From: Nectonema munidae
Taxonomy: Eukaryota > Nematomorpha > Nectonematoida > Nectonematidae
DNA length: 64,000 nucleotides
Assembly (NCBI GenBank): GCA_030549495.1
Contig: JAUIRK010000903.1
Location: forward strand, 682,001-746,000
Reading direction: 5' to 3'
Shown: positions 57,301-63,625 of the stretch, in pieces
How positions within the stretch are numbered: the first letter of the stretch is position 1
How the letters are laid out: every line of letters starts with the position of its first letter
Made by a program: the position numbers and the translations under genes
Notes under the pieces: model-generated
Databases searched by the model: none
What the model was told of the DNA's origin: nothing
Seen by the model: only the letters and a program-made list of their open reading frames with translations

Positions 57301-58145
57301 TATTTTCTCAAATTTTACAAAAGAGGGATAATTAAAAAGGTTCTCTTTTCAATTAAATTTTGGCTTTTGCTGAGCGAACAACTTCAATTTCTTTCGCATA
57401 AATTTATTTTTTTATTTTTTTTCACATAAAGTGCTATTGTAAAGAGAGTTGACTTTTAACTGCCTTATATAAACCTCGAATCATTCGCCTAAAAATCCTT
57501 CCTTGAAGTAAACTACTTTGCTAATAAGAACGACATCTATGTTGATACACTTGATATCAAAAGCAATAAAGGATGTCATTTCCGCCCATGAAAATTTAAA
57601 ACGGGGGAAAATGTAGATTTGATTGGAAATGTTTTTTTTATATCATATTTTTATTTAAGCCTTCGCTTAATTTTTATTTTATTAATTCGTTCATTTTTTA
57701 AATATGCTTTAAATTTTTATGCGTTTGTCCAACGTTGTATTAATTCAACTTTATTTTTGGTAACCAAGATTTTAACTCCTGTTTATCTTTTCTAGGCCCC
57801 AAATTTCTTCTATATCAAATTTGGCGTTTTATTATAAAAACGTAATCTTCGTTAAAAACCGTGTACATAATCTAAAAAGACCTAATCTAATAGAGCAAGT
57901 TTTTGTGAAAGTATCAGAAAACAACGTAGTTTTCTAGTCCATATATTAAATATTCATGCATTTACATCCGGGAAGGAATAATGAAAATTAATCGGATTTT
58001 CAGGTTCTGCAGGCTGGCACAGAGATCACAGAAGTTGAAAAGAGTGGATTCGACCATTCTTCTCCTACGATATTTTGTTCAGCCACGCGGGATAACAACT
58101 TCTTCATTCAAGTTACTCCATTTCAAATCCATCTACTTCAAAAAT
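30195..58145 (+). CDS. CPSF1: CPSF1 (CPSF160) gene, 5' portion, multi-exon
   Basis: CPSF160 is the largest subunit of the nuclear cleavage and polyadenylation specificity factor. It is a three-beta-propeller scaffold that holds WDR33 and CPSF30 for AAUAAA recognition in pre-mRNA 3' processing. Twelve exons assigned by consistent splice phase, plus one tentative exon, give about 590 residues. They follow animal CPSF160 in order from the N-terminus (MYTIQKKIF) to FIQVTPFQIHLLQK. Key matches are ITLSLHNFE, LGYYEPTILLLYEP, HPIIWSVNNLPYDC, SQIFILTLNADEYRTVKSL, EVCD spanning a junction, and ITTFDLPGC. Exon 2 (the GNVMS...SFKDAK region of other animals) was not found. The C-terminal half, roughly 55% of a protein of about 1440 residues, is expected beyond 64000. 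Introns carry many transposons. No stop breaks an assigned exon, so the gene looks functional. Confidence 0.88.
30350..32000. other. CPSF1 intron 1, AT-rich part
   Basis: Holds a copy of the AGGGAGGCAAAAGCGATTTT repeat at about 31600-31625. A poly-G tract lies near 31422 and another in a hAT-like CAGGGGCGCACATCC end near 31803. No CPSF1 exon 2 was recognised. Confidence 0.35.
32010..32640. mobile_element. Foldback element built of ATGCCCC units
   Basis: The left arm repeats AGGAAAAAATGCCCC with spacers AATTAAAAAGT. The right arm, read in reverse, carries AGAAAAATGCCC, AGAAAAAATGCCCC and AATTAAAAGTAGGAAAAAAT in mirrored order. The AT-rich interior lacks coding capacity. Both arms contain the units in tandem, as in the 3.4-kb foldback element, but the unit sequence differs. 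Confidence 0.65.
33185..33330 (+). mobile_element. tRNA-derived SINE copy
   Basis: A-box-like GGTTGGTTGAGATGC (33198-33212) and B-box-like TGGATTCGATTCC (33226-33238). The tail CATAGTTTGACATAAGCGG leads to ACACCCGCTGCACCTTACC. It is the clearest + strand copy of the family and lies in CPSF1 intron 1. Confidence 0.65.
33555..33862. repeat. Foldback-like repeat with tandem TGTCTTATGAAAATAA units
   Basis: Units of about 36 bp (TGTCTTATGAAAATAA plus a GGGGCGAA-type spacer) repeat about three times at 33750-33850. The outer ends GGTCGACTAACATTTTGCCCC and, in reverse, GGTCCTAGGACATTCGCCCC are similar. The GACAAATTGTC palindrome at 33596-33606 links it to the repeat at the window start. Confidence 0.5.
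34381..34576. mobile_element. hAT MITE, 196 bp
   Basis: CAGTGATGTAGCCA at the left and, in reverse, CAGTGACGTAGCTA at the right. The flanks GACAGAAG (34373-34380) and GAGAGAAG (34577-34584) match at 7 of 8 bases. Interior non-coding. Confidence 0.8.
35315..36161 (-). mobile_element. Non-autonomous hAT inserted in the ZMYM1-like hAT
   Basis: The left end (ta)CAGTGGTTCTTAACCTTTT and the right end in reverse, CAGTGGTTCTTAACCTGGGG, are TIRs. The flanks CATTAGAC (35307-35314) and CATTAGAG (36162-36169) match at 7 of 8 bases. Removing the insert restores the host reading QSLESKFEQ. Inside, only the C-terminal part of a - strand transposase survives. Confidence 0.88.
35556..35981 (-). pseudogene. 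hAT C-terminal dimerisation domain (ZBED5/SCAND3-like)
   Basis: A 141-codon frame contains LPSFWVKLKTVYPILSKRA and ETGFCAMMSLKISARNKL. These are hallmarks of the hAT dimerisation domain in ZBED5/SCAND3/FAM200-like proteins. The rest of the transposase is absent, so this is an internally deleted passenger. Confidence 0.78.
36890..38220. other. CPSF1 intron 1; one small MITE at 37320-37403
   Basis: CAGTAGATCTATTATAAGGC at 37320 and, in reverse from 37403, TAGTAGATCCGTTATAACGC form the TIRs of an 84-bp pogo/Tigger-like MITE. Related ATAATAGACC and ATAATAGATA words follow to 37509. The rest is unremarkable. Confidence 0.5.
38221..38310. mobile_element. Small MITE, 90 bp
   Basis: ATGAGGGACGAGGAC and, in reverse from the right end, ATCAGGGACGAGATC match at 12 of 15 bases. 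An internal AGGAGCG-tatt-CGCTCCT hairpin lies near 38268-38285. Class uncertain. Confidence 0.45.
38311..39200. other. End of CPSF1 intron 1
   Basis: The 38686-38910 + frame resembles no CPSF160 segment. GAGTAAAGAAGTTAC and AACTCCTTCCTTTG near 38930-38980 may be a MITE remnant. Confidence 0.3.
39201..39281 (+). CDS. CPSF1: CPSF1 exon (LSLHNFE)
   Basis: Acceptor tattttag, donor AAG|gtaaga, 27 whole codons. FSILRFDAETYDLITLSLHN matches the CPSF160 segment [20 protein letters not shown]. It enters and leaves in phase 0. The preceding SFKDAK-type exon is missing. Confidence 0.9.
40188..40399 (+). CDS. CPSF1: CPSF1 exon
   Basis: Acceptor tgtgaatgcag, donor CTGA|gtatct, 70 codons plus two bases. 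NPRVIVNPSSQCAVFIVYN aligns with the family's TPRVRVDPDGRCAAMLVYG, followed by the LFVLPL strand and an acidic, proline-rich insert (KDEERERNVTPPP). The clearly higher G+C than the flanks also marks it as coding. Confidence 0.9.
40770..41090. mobile_element. hAT-type terminal fragment with GC-rich hairpin
   Basis: The right end in reverse, GAGTGGTTCTCAAACGCGG, resembles a Charlie-type hAT end. A perfect-arm palindrome GAGGGC-8nt-GCCCTC lies at 41041-41060. A weak left partner (TGTTTCTCGAC) is near 40771. In CPSF1 intron sequence. Confidence 0.45.
41100..42060. other. CPSF1 intron, nothing recognised
   Basis: AT-rich sequence with no supported element. Confidence 0.3.
42067..42213 (+). CDS. 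CPSF1: CPSF1 exon (LGYYEPTILLLYEP)
   Basis: Acceptor ttgtttcag, donor CTGG|gtatcc. The frame completes the codon left by the previous exon (GA+G). It includes VIDARFLLGYYEPTILLLYE, one of the best-conserved CPSF160 stretches. It ends in phase 2 within Trp-Pro-Gly. Confidence 0.93.
42815..42860. repeat. Dispersed repeat copy (partner at 5.74 kb)
   Basis: CTTAAAGTTATGTGAAAATT and CAAAAAGAAAAGC match 5743-5790 with a few substitutions. The extent and class are unknown. Confidence 0.45.
43213..43352 (+). CDS. CPSF1: CPSF1 exon (HPIIWSVNNLPYDC)
   Basis: Acceptor caattttcag, donor ATTG|gtatct. It reads GKVSQRNDTVCMVVMSLNLH, then THPIIWSVNNLPYDC and PVPKPIG, matching the human order RQDTCSIVAISLN, HPVIWSLTSLPFDC, VPKPIG. 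It enters in phase 2 and leaves in phase 1. Confidence 0.93.
43360..44860. other. CPSF1 intron, nothing recognised
   Basis: Small frames at 43409-43612 and 44081-44468 do not resemble CPSF160 or transposases. Confidence 0.3.
44869..44913 (+). CDS. CPSF1: Tentative small CPSF1 exon
   Basis: The acceptor atttttcag and a phase-1 entry give GQLFFMNKFLMLIFM, which can be aligned to the GGVVVFAVNSLLYLN segment that should lie here. The best donor (ATGG|gtcaac) leaves phase 1, whereas the next exon needs phase 0. Either the boundary is wrong or the true exon is elsewhere. Confidence 0.35.
45048..45290 (+). CDS. CPSF1: CPSF1 exon (QIFILTLNADEYRTVKSL)
   Basis: Acceptor aatcacag, donor TGAC|gtaatt, 81 whole codons. 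CAMSLNFFHKQYSAFP aligns with YGVALNSLTTGTTAFP. LLISNKDSQIFILTLNADEY and KGPASVFAS align with MVISLKGGEIYVLTL and KAAASVLTT. An internal ttttcag near 45169 resembles an acceptor, but the family match runs through it. Confidence 0.92.
45295..46200. other. CPSF1 intron, nothing firm
   Basis: A stretch at 45600-45850 repeats ACGACCA words (TTACGACCA near 45590, 45676 and 45717) and may be an old repeat. AGAGGTTTCCAACCTTC near 45451 resembles a hAT end without a partner. Confidence 0.25.
46205..46350 (+). mobile_element. SINE-like element in CPSF1 intron
   Basis: A-box-like CTAGTTGGTTGATGCTC (46221-46237) and B-box-like GTCAGTTCAAACCTC (46255-46269) at tRNA-like spacing. The tail (AATAGCCAAAACCGG) differs from the main SINE family, so it is a second family or a diverged copy. 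Confidence 0.5.
46360..47820. other. CPSF1 intron, nothing recognised
   Basis: Fragments such as RLGNKLWHDIG near 46710 on the + strand were considered and not accepted as exons. Confidence 0.3.
47826..47942 (+). CDS. CPSF1: CPSF1 exon (YLFIASRFDNSILLKF)
   Basis: Acceptor ttaccttag, donor CGAG|gttccg, 39 whole codons. SNYLFIASRFDNSILLKF matches the family's GYLFLGSRLGNSLLLKY, followed by a Lys/Ala-rich linker. It is phase 0 at both ends. The donor is weak (gttccg), so the exact 3' boundary should be confirmed. Confidence 0.88.
47945..49385. other. CPSF1 intron, AT-rich
   Basis: Contains AAGTTTTTAAG-type short repeats near 48335-48370. No element ends were seen. Confidence 0.3.
49388..49510 (+). 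CDS. CPSF1: CPSF1 exon (PKKIR linker to FKFE)
   Basis: Acceptor ttcttttag, donor TGAA|gtttgc, 41 codons. It begins KEESFVSSPAPKKIRTN, equivalent to the basic linker KEEPPSKKKR, and ends FKFE, the start of the FEVCDS motif that the next exon completes. Confidence 0.88.
49908..50063 (+). CDS. CPSF1: CPSF1 exon (VCDRLISIAPSAKACIG)
   Basis: Acceptor gcaaatag, donor ACAA|gtttga, 52 codons. VCDRLISIAPSAKACIGE and LELLVSSGKQQNACLSLLQ match human VCDSILNIGPCANAAVGE and IVVCSGHGKNGALSVLQ. The following intron is only 100 nt. Confidence 0.93.
50164..50253 (+). CDS. CPSF1: CPSF1 exon (ITTFDLPGCTNVWT)
   Basis: Acceptor cttttttcag, donor TTCA|gtataa, 30 codons. RSIMPQIITTFDLPGCTNVW matches [20 protein letters not shown]. 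A tandem duplication begins 72 nt after the donor. Confidence 0.93.
50325..50470. repeat. Tandem duplication, 73-bp unit
   Basis: CCCTAGTTATTTTATGAAAT at 50325 and CCCTAGAGATTTTATGAACT at 50398 start two adjacent copies. Both continue through CTGTTTAATAAAA and AGTTAAAG with scattered substitutions. It begins 72 nt after a CPSF1 exon. Confidence 0.75.
51063..51590. repeat. Local tandem repeat, units of about 150-190 bp
   Basis: Three copies start with CTGTTCAYATTYTGCTAGAT near 51063, 51208 and 51401. They share AAGATTTGATATA and TATTACCTATAT. The two right copies also share GTAATCAAAGAATC and TCAAAAAATAT. A shorter ATCTCCAACCTGTATAC unit repeats near 50992, 51168 and 51198. Confidence 0.7.
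51960..52330 (-). mobile_element. Penelope-like element fragment (N-terminal region)
   Basis: A - strand frame (52202-51999) reads NLSNVELSTEDKFILAFGYN followed by FSIPFNK. This resembles the N-terminal region of Penelope-like retroelement proteins upstream of the RT. It is a broken fragment and lies downstream, on the same strand, of a Penelope-like RT fragment, a head-to-tail arrangement known for this class. Confidence 0.5.
52480..53112 (-). mobile_element. Penelope-like reverse transcriptase fragment
   Basis: The - strand frame 53112-52864 contains NEGFFMGAPNSVGFFNLFMV, an RT block of the GxxMGxPxSPxxANxFM type. PYVDDCFI (the catalytic aspartate motif) and IKFLDVNLVNKRKIKKR follow further along the strand. 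The order fits Penelope-like elements. The copy is broken. No GIY-YIG endonuclease was seen. Confidence 0.6.
53630..53655. repeat. Poly-G tract
   Basis: A run of G broken by one A, just upstream of a CPSF1 exon. A (GTT)n microsatellite follows at about 53921-53938. Confidence 0.6.
53727..53801 (+). CDS. CPSF1: CPSF1 exon (DYLIISRMDSTL)
   Basis: Acceptor taattttag, donor GCTT|gtaata, 25 codons. An acidic start (EGEKENGIDPKN) leads to QDYLIISRMDSTL, equivalent to HGFLILSREDSTM. Phase 0 at both ends. Confidence 0.9.
54004..54100. mobile_element. piggyBac-like MITE, 97 bp, TTAA on both sides
   Basis: The left end CCCATTTACGACCAA and the right end in reverse, CCCATTTAAGACCAA, match at 14 of 15 bases. 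TTAA lies at 54000-54003 and 54101-54104. An internal TGTTCC-TATTTT-GGAACA palindrome lies at 54019-54036. Confidence 0.8.
54107..54408. mobile_element. hAT MITE abutting the piggyBac-like MITE
   Basis: CAGGGATCGGC at the left and, in reverse, CAGGGGCGACC at the right. The flanks GGTTAAAC (54099-54106) and GTTTAAAC (54409-54416) match at 7 of 8 bases. The left duplication overlaps the TTAA of the neighbouring MITE, so this element inserted at its edge. Non-coding. Confidence 0.75.
54862..54975. mobile_element. Diverged piggyBac-like MITE, 114 bp
   Basis: TTAA at 54858-54861 and 54976-54979. The termini TACATTTAGTTCCAATGTTC and, in reverse, CCCTTTTAGTGCAAATATTC agree at most positions. A TGTTCCC-AAA-GGGAACA palindrome lies at 54877-54893. 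Confidence 0.6.
54985..58000. other. CPSF1 intron, mostly unrecognised
   Basis: Around 56225-56310 degenerate ACTAACT/ATTAA units repeat. TTGTTCACGGCACGG and TTTTGCCGCAAGG near 56140-56175 echo the foldback elements. No exon or transposase was supported. Confidence 0.3.
58004..58145 (+). CDS. CPSF1: CPSF1 last exon in window
   Basis: Acceptor ggattttcag, donor AAAT|gtaagc, 47 codons plus one base. VLQAGTEITEVEKSGF and NNFFIQVTPFQIHLLQK match ILQTGQEIMELDTSGF and NRYIVQVSPLGIRLLEG. The next exon (xNQLHFIPVD region) was not found before 64000. Confidence 0.93.
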
Positions 58146-58726
58146 GTAAGCATCTTTTTTCACCATTATACGTAAATACGCTTTGTAAGAGGATCTTGCG
58201 AAAATATATATTAAGAAGGATCTGTATTTGGGATAAAGATCACCTCTTTAGCTACTCATAGCACATTCAACACACGATGAGCATTGAATCATAAAATAAA
58301 TTTTTTAATGTTTACATTTTCTTTTATCTAAAATTTTTAAAACGGATAACGGGCCTTTTAACGTCTTTTAATTTCTAGCAATAAATAGTGATTTAAATAT
58401 AAACAATACGTTTACATATTTTATGGTTGTTTGTATTTTTGTATGATTTTCTCATTTATAAACAGCATATCCTAGATAACCATATTTTGTCTTTCGAAGG
58501 CCTAGAATTTTGTCTTTTTTGTGGTCCTGGCAAATATACTGTAAAAATATTATTCCCCAGTTCCGCGAAAATAAACGATCTTATAATCTTGCATTAAAAT
58601 GAAGAGTTATGTTTTTCTTGTTTTTATTTTATATATCATACAAATATACGTAGATATCTTAATAGTGTATTCAGATAAACGATGTTATATTATTATTATA
58701 TATACATGCACATGATCCTTTATAAC

Positions 58727-60420
58727 AACGTTTCTCAACCTTTGATAACCCCTGGTCTCTACCGAATGATATAGACATTGGAGCACCCCTCGCCTAAAAA
58801 GATACAAATAAAAATTTATTTATCTAGTTTCAAAAGGTAAAATAAATAAATAAAACAAAATACTTAATGAGAGACCTACTGTTGGGCTTCTCCAACAAGG
58901 CCTATTATGTCTGGCTTATTTTTAGACACAGCAAGGCGAATATCACTTCCAACATCAAAACGATTTCTAGATTCCGTTTTAATGCTCGCAAAATTAGAAA
59001 ATCCAGATTAGAAAAAATATGTTGTGGTAAATTGGATAAGGATCACGGATGCTTTTTCGCTGAGTATCGGATACTCATTCTGAATAGAGAGCAAGAACCT
59101 GGAAAGATCTTCTTTATTGTCGAAAAGCAGCTTTATTGCTTTTGAAGACTTAAATTGCTCTAACTCTTCAGCCTCCTCTTCCGTAGGTTCAATTTTAGTG
59201 TGGAACCGATTTTTACCACGAAACATCCAACGGCTCATCATCAAGATACAATTTAAACTCAGAGGAAAGATTTTCTGGATGTTCAGTGATGAAATCTTTA
59301 ACGCCAACATGAAGCTCAATTCTTAGAGTCTGTAACTAAACATTCAAGAGAGGAAATGAAGCTGTTGACTTGGCCTTGATTCGTTCCAACCAGACTTCCA
59401 TTCTAGCAAACAATCCATCAAGTTTGTCTTGAACGTCACTGACTGTTACATCAGGATTTTGTAAAGATTGATTCATTTAGTTTAGTCGACCGAATATATC
59501 GACTAAGTAAGCAAGCATTATGACAAATTCTTCATTGCTATGAAGATTGTTTTTTTGTCCTGCAAAAAAGTTTTTACCTCAGGCCTAACTTCATATAACC
59601 GAAACAGGCATTTTCCACTCCATAACCAACGAACTTTAGTGCAATACAGAAGTCCAACATGTTTTTCTCCCATTTCACTTGCCAAAAGTTGGAAGAGTCT
59701 ATGGTTTTTAGCTTTATTACTTTAACTTCGATGTCTACAACTTCAAACAAACGATGCGGAAGAGTTCATGAAACAAGAACATATCGGTGTAGCCAACAGT
59801 GAGATTCTATTATAATTTTTGGTCATTTGTTTTTTCACGAACATGACAAACCCTCCTCTAACGCTTATCATTGCTGTGTCACCATCAGTACAAACGTGTT
59901 TAAAATTCTGCCAGCTAAGTCCGTTAGCTTCTAAAAATGAGTCTACAATACCTTTAATATCTATTGCTTTAAAACTAACTTGAAACCTGCTTTGCTTGAT
60001 TTCACCTCAAACCTGACGGCACATATCTGCAGCCGTGTCGTTAATTCTCCGTCGAATCGTATCATTGGAAAGCAGAACTTGCAGGATATTTTTTGCTTCC
60101 GACCCAATCATCAGCTCCACAATTTTTTGATCCTTTTTGCACTTAGCAATTTGATACGCCACTTCGTAGCTTGGTTGAAGAGGAGATTTTTCTTCTAGTC
60201 GAAACACGGTTTTTGGAAGAGATTCTTCACGATCAAAGCGTAATCGTTTTGCACTCAAACCGTTTATATTGTCTTCTTTTCTTTCGGGCTGCATTTTATC
60301 ACGATGGTTTAAAAGTTTGAAAGACGTAGTGATGCATTAGACAACAACCGAGCCGTGCAGACCAAACCATCACGACTAACATTTGGGAAATCAAATTTCA
60401 CATAACTCTCACTCCATTTT
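58727..60420 (-). mobile_element. ZBED5/SCAND3-like hAT transposon, decayed
   Basis: The left end near 58731 (TTTCTCAACCTTTGATAACC) is a hAT-type terminus at the 3' side of the gene. Transposase remnants extend on the - strand to about 60410. A right terminus was not identified. It lies just after the last visible CPSF1 exon, probably in the next intron. Confidence 0.7.
58870..60410 (-). pseudogene. hAT transposase (ZBED5/SCAND3-like), decayed
   Basis: From the 5' side: YVKFDFPNVSRDGL and LLSNASLRLSNF (eroded BED-finger region), then PSYEVAYQIAKCKKDQKIVE and LSNDTIRRRINDTAADMCRQ. The catalytic middle is in shifted frames, with STDGAPAM, MLAYLVDIFGRLN and SVDFMV-like words absent. Next is LLSIQNEYPILSEKASVILI, and finally TESRNRFDVGSDIRLAVSKN with KPDIIGLV. 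Many stops and frame changes break it. The order is that of ZBED5/SCAND3-type hAT proteins. Confidence 0.75.
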
Positions 60421-60599
60421 CGAATTTTGGACATTTAAAAAATGTTTTATTGAACTCGCTACTTTTGTAATAGTATTACAGTTAGATGATCAAGTACGTT
60501 TAAAACTGTGTTCTAGAAAGAAAAGAGAAAAAGAAGGTAAGATCGGGAAAATTTCCAAAAAAATCAAAATATCTGAAGGTTATACGTTTTAGTTTAAAT

Positions 60600-61520
60600 A
60601 AAAAGGAGCTCAGACCCGTACATAGAATTAAAAACGTGGAGTTCGTTTTTCTGAAAAATCTAATAAAGCTCGCTGAGAGATCACCGTGTAAATAGAAACG
60701 CTTCTTTATAATGTAGATAACTAGAACACACGTAGATTCTACTAGAACACATGGTATAATTTCGTTTTGCATGCTTATTCCACTACTAGAAATAAGTTTA
60801 TTCTCAAAAGTCCTTTACAAGTGGCATGAAGCAAAGTGACATAGAGGAGAGTTCAATTTAGTTTAACAAACTTAAATTAAATCGTAAAATTTTTGATATA
60901 TTAAACATAAAAAGGGGAGCCAAGTATAGTTGATATGCTGCGTATTCTAATTTTTTTGTAGATCTTTATTTTTAAGATTTGGTATAGATAAAAATGTTCA
61001 TATCTTTTTGTCACAATGTGGTATCTCTTGGAAAAATAACAAGCAATTCTTCTGCCACTGAGCCGACTTCACATTTTGTAATGAATATGCTTTAAGCTGG
61101 AAATTTTCTTTCGCACTCCGCAGAGTCATGAGGAATAGTCTTCAATATTGCTATTTCTATTTTTTTAATGTCATAGAATGATGGCAGCTTATATGAGTAA
61201 TCGAGCTCTTGTGGCATGTTGATTAAATGTAATCAAAACTAACCTATAAAAAAATATATCGATCGGATTAATATGAGTTAGGATATTAAGAACGTGTCTT
61301 CAATAATGCTGAATACTTTAGATAATGTAAGTGTAGAAGATGAAAGTGTAAAATGCAGAAAATGATTCTCCGATTAATTTATTTAAAAGTTCCAAAATCA
61401 AATATATGTCACATACGTTATGCAATAAAAAGAGAAATAATTTTATTTATCTTTAAAACAATAAATATAAAAGCTTGATGAAATCGCGGGGATTAATAAT
61501 ATTCCCTGGAACAAAAATGT
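60600..61520. other. Non-coding sequence, nothing recognised
   Basis: No CPSF1 exon or repeat end could be supported. Confidence 0.3.
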
Positions 61521-61526
61521 TGAAAA

Positions 61527-61760
61527 TTAATACGGGATCCCGCGAAACCAGTAAGAAACACTAACTACAACCTCGAAGGCGCTCATATCATGCGCGTATC
61601 TGTAAACTATGACACTCCCTCCTCCCACATGAATACGTGTCTGGTTCATATCCACGGTATAAGACGCTTTAAATCCTTTTTTCCGATTAAGTAACGAACA
61701 TTCAAACTGTTGGCACGGAATCCAAGTTTCCAATTCGCGCGTGCAGCTTCTGCGATCCAT
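61527..61760 (-). CDS. Unrecognised ORF in a GC-richer patch
   Basis: A 77-codon - strand frame, MDRRSCTRELETWIPCQQFE to YWFRGIPY, is noticeably richer in G+C than its flanks. It has varied composition, with paired Cys residues and a GGGSVIVYRY strand-like stretch. An acceptor-like tttcaagcaaattag lies just before the ATG, so it could be a terminal exon of a gene inside the CPSF1 intron or a repeat remnant. No family is recognised. Confidence 0.3.
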   Translation of the reverse strand: MDRRSCTRELETWIPCQQFECSLLNRKKGFKASYTVDMNQTRIHVGGGSVIVYRYAHDMSAFEVVVSVSYWFRGIPY

Positions 61761-61979
61761 TCCTAATTTGCTTGAAAGAGGATGGAACCGTCTCTATTTT
61801 TCACATTGAAAATGAAAAGCTTGTGCCCATTCAGCATACTCTGAATCAGGTTCTTTTCTTTTGATTTTTTTATAGATATTTTATTAGCTTTTGTAAGTTT
61901 GAAGTTTAATAAAACTTTACAAAATAATAGAAAATATTTAAAGAGAGAGTGGTGATGTCGACAATTCATCAAATTTGAG

Positions 61980-63030
61980 TTGATCGGTCTTGAAAACGTT
62001 ACATTTTCATATCAACTTTTCTTTTTTCAAACTTCACCAGACTTGATTTGCTACTTGCATACTTTTTAATTTTTTCCAGAATTGTTGTCTGTTCTTCAAT
62101 TAATTTACATCAACTTGCATTTTAAGTTTTCGTATTTTCTTAAAACTTATCTTGAATAAAGGCTAGGATTGTTAGGCTTGAATAAAGAAATAGTTCCTTA
62201 CCTTGCATATGTTTTTTGATCGAGAAAGGATTTTACAATGTTTTGCATATCTTCTTCTTGGTTACGCTTCCTTTTTATTTCATTAAGTTACTTTTGTCCA
62301 CATTTTGAAGGATGGGAGAATTCATTTTATTAATTTAAATTTTATAAATATGAGATAAATTAACTTTCATATATTTCTTTCAAGCTAGAATGCCTACATT
62401 TAACATCTCTGCTATCAGTTTTTCAAAAGCATATTATTTTTTATCAGTAATCTCTCAGGTTGGTAACTGATGAAACCTGCCCTGTACTTTGGGCTGTACT
62501 GCTCCTTTTTTAATTTGTTATCTATTATTGAATTGATATTTTTGGGCAAAAAAGTTTTACATGTCTTATTTTCTTTTGATCGATATGTTTCCATAATTCC
62601 TTCATTTTTCATCTATTTGCGAAAGTGTAAGGCATCTTATATTCTGTCGTGTATCTAATTTTAATTCAGTTCTTCAAATTTTTAACAAAAAAATTAATTT
62701 ATCTAAAATTACAGTTTTATGTTAATTAGATCTTTTTTTAATATTTTTTCAAAAATTAATGCAAATTATATTATACAAGGTGGCCAAAAAACTTGGTCTC
62801 AGTAAAGGGGATCTCAGAAAACCCTGAATGTAAAATCTGGTTTCAATAAAATGGGTCCAGAAAAGGAATGACAAAATGGTGGCCAAAAATGTTTATAATT
62901 TTTTAAAATTTATTTATTAAAGAGAATCTTTATGATTTTAATTAGCAGTCTTTCAAGAATAATTCTAGACAAGATATCTCAAAAATTCAACTTTGATGCT
63001 TCCATCGTACTTTAGCTATTTTACCCATAA
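61980..63030. other. Non-coding sequence with short inverted words
   Basis: GGTGGCCAAAAA occurs twice (about 62780 and 62878) around GGTCTCAGTAAAGG. This may be an old MITE. Nothing else is recognised. Confidence 0.25.
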
Positions 63031-63039
63031 CTCATATAC

Positions 63040-63625
63040 AGTGATGCTTTACTAATCCCACAATTTAATATATCCGACCTTTTTTTTGTATTTCTTCATT
63101 TTAATTTTGTACTATTTTTCTATTTTTTAATCCGATAAATTTTGGTTCCGACTACGGCATACTTTTTTAATTCCATGTATATACGACTAACCTATATAGA
63201 TTACTTTTTAATCTGACTTTTCAAAAATTTTTAGATTTAATATTATAGATTATTATTATTTAAATTATGTTTACAACAAGAAATTTAAAAGATGAAGAAA
63301 TCGTTGAAATTGTTGCTCCAGAGTTGTAGTTCTATTGGAAATGATGAATCAAACTCTGATGCAGAGCCTCCGACATCCATTAAAGAAATGCGGTGTGGAG
63401 CAATAAAATTTTGTGAAGAAAATGAAGCTTTATCCCAATTTTTTAATTTTAAATCAAGTGAATAAAAAAAGTGAAAAAGAATGAAATAAGTTAGTATAGA
63501 GAAGTTTTTAGTATAAATTTCAATAAAATTTCCAATTGTTAAAAATTTCTTTTTGTTTTGAAATTTTCAATGTAAAATTTTTTAGTCCGACCGGATTAAC
63601 CAATCATCCCCAAATTTTCTAAGAA
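63040..63625 (+). mobile_element. Deleted pogo/Tigger-like element
   Basis: A TA-CAGTGATG left end near 63040 is followed by CTAATCC and TCCGACC words. The right part has AGTCCGACCGGATTAACC, their partial reverse complement. The only coding remnant (about 63274-63464, + strand) reads NLKDEEIVEIVAPE, then DAEPPTSIKEMRCGAIKFCE and FFNFKSSE, with a stop and frame change between. This resembles the acidic C-terminus of Tigger/Jerky-type transposases. Confidence 0.4.
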
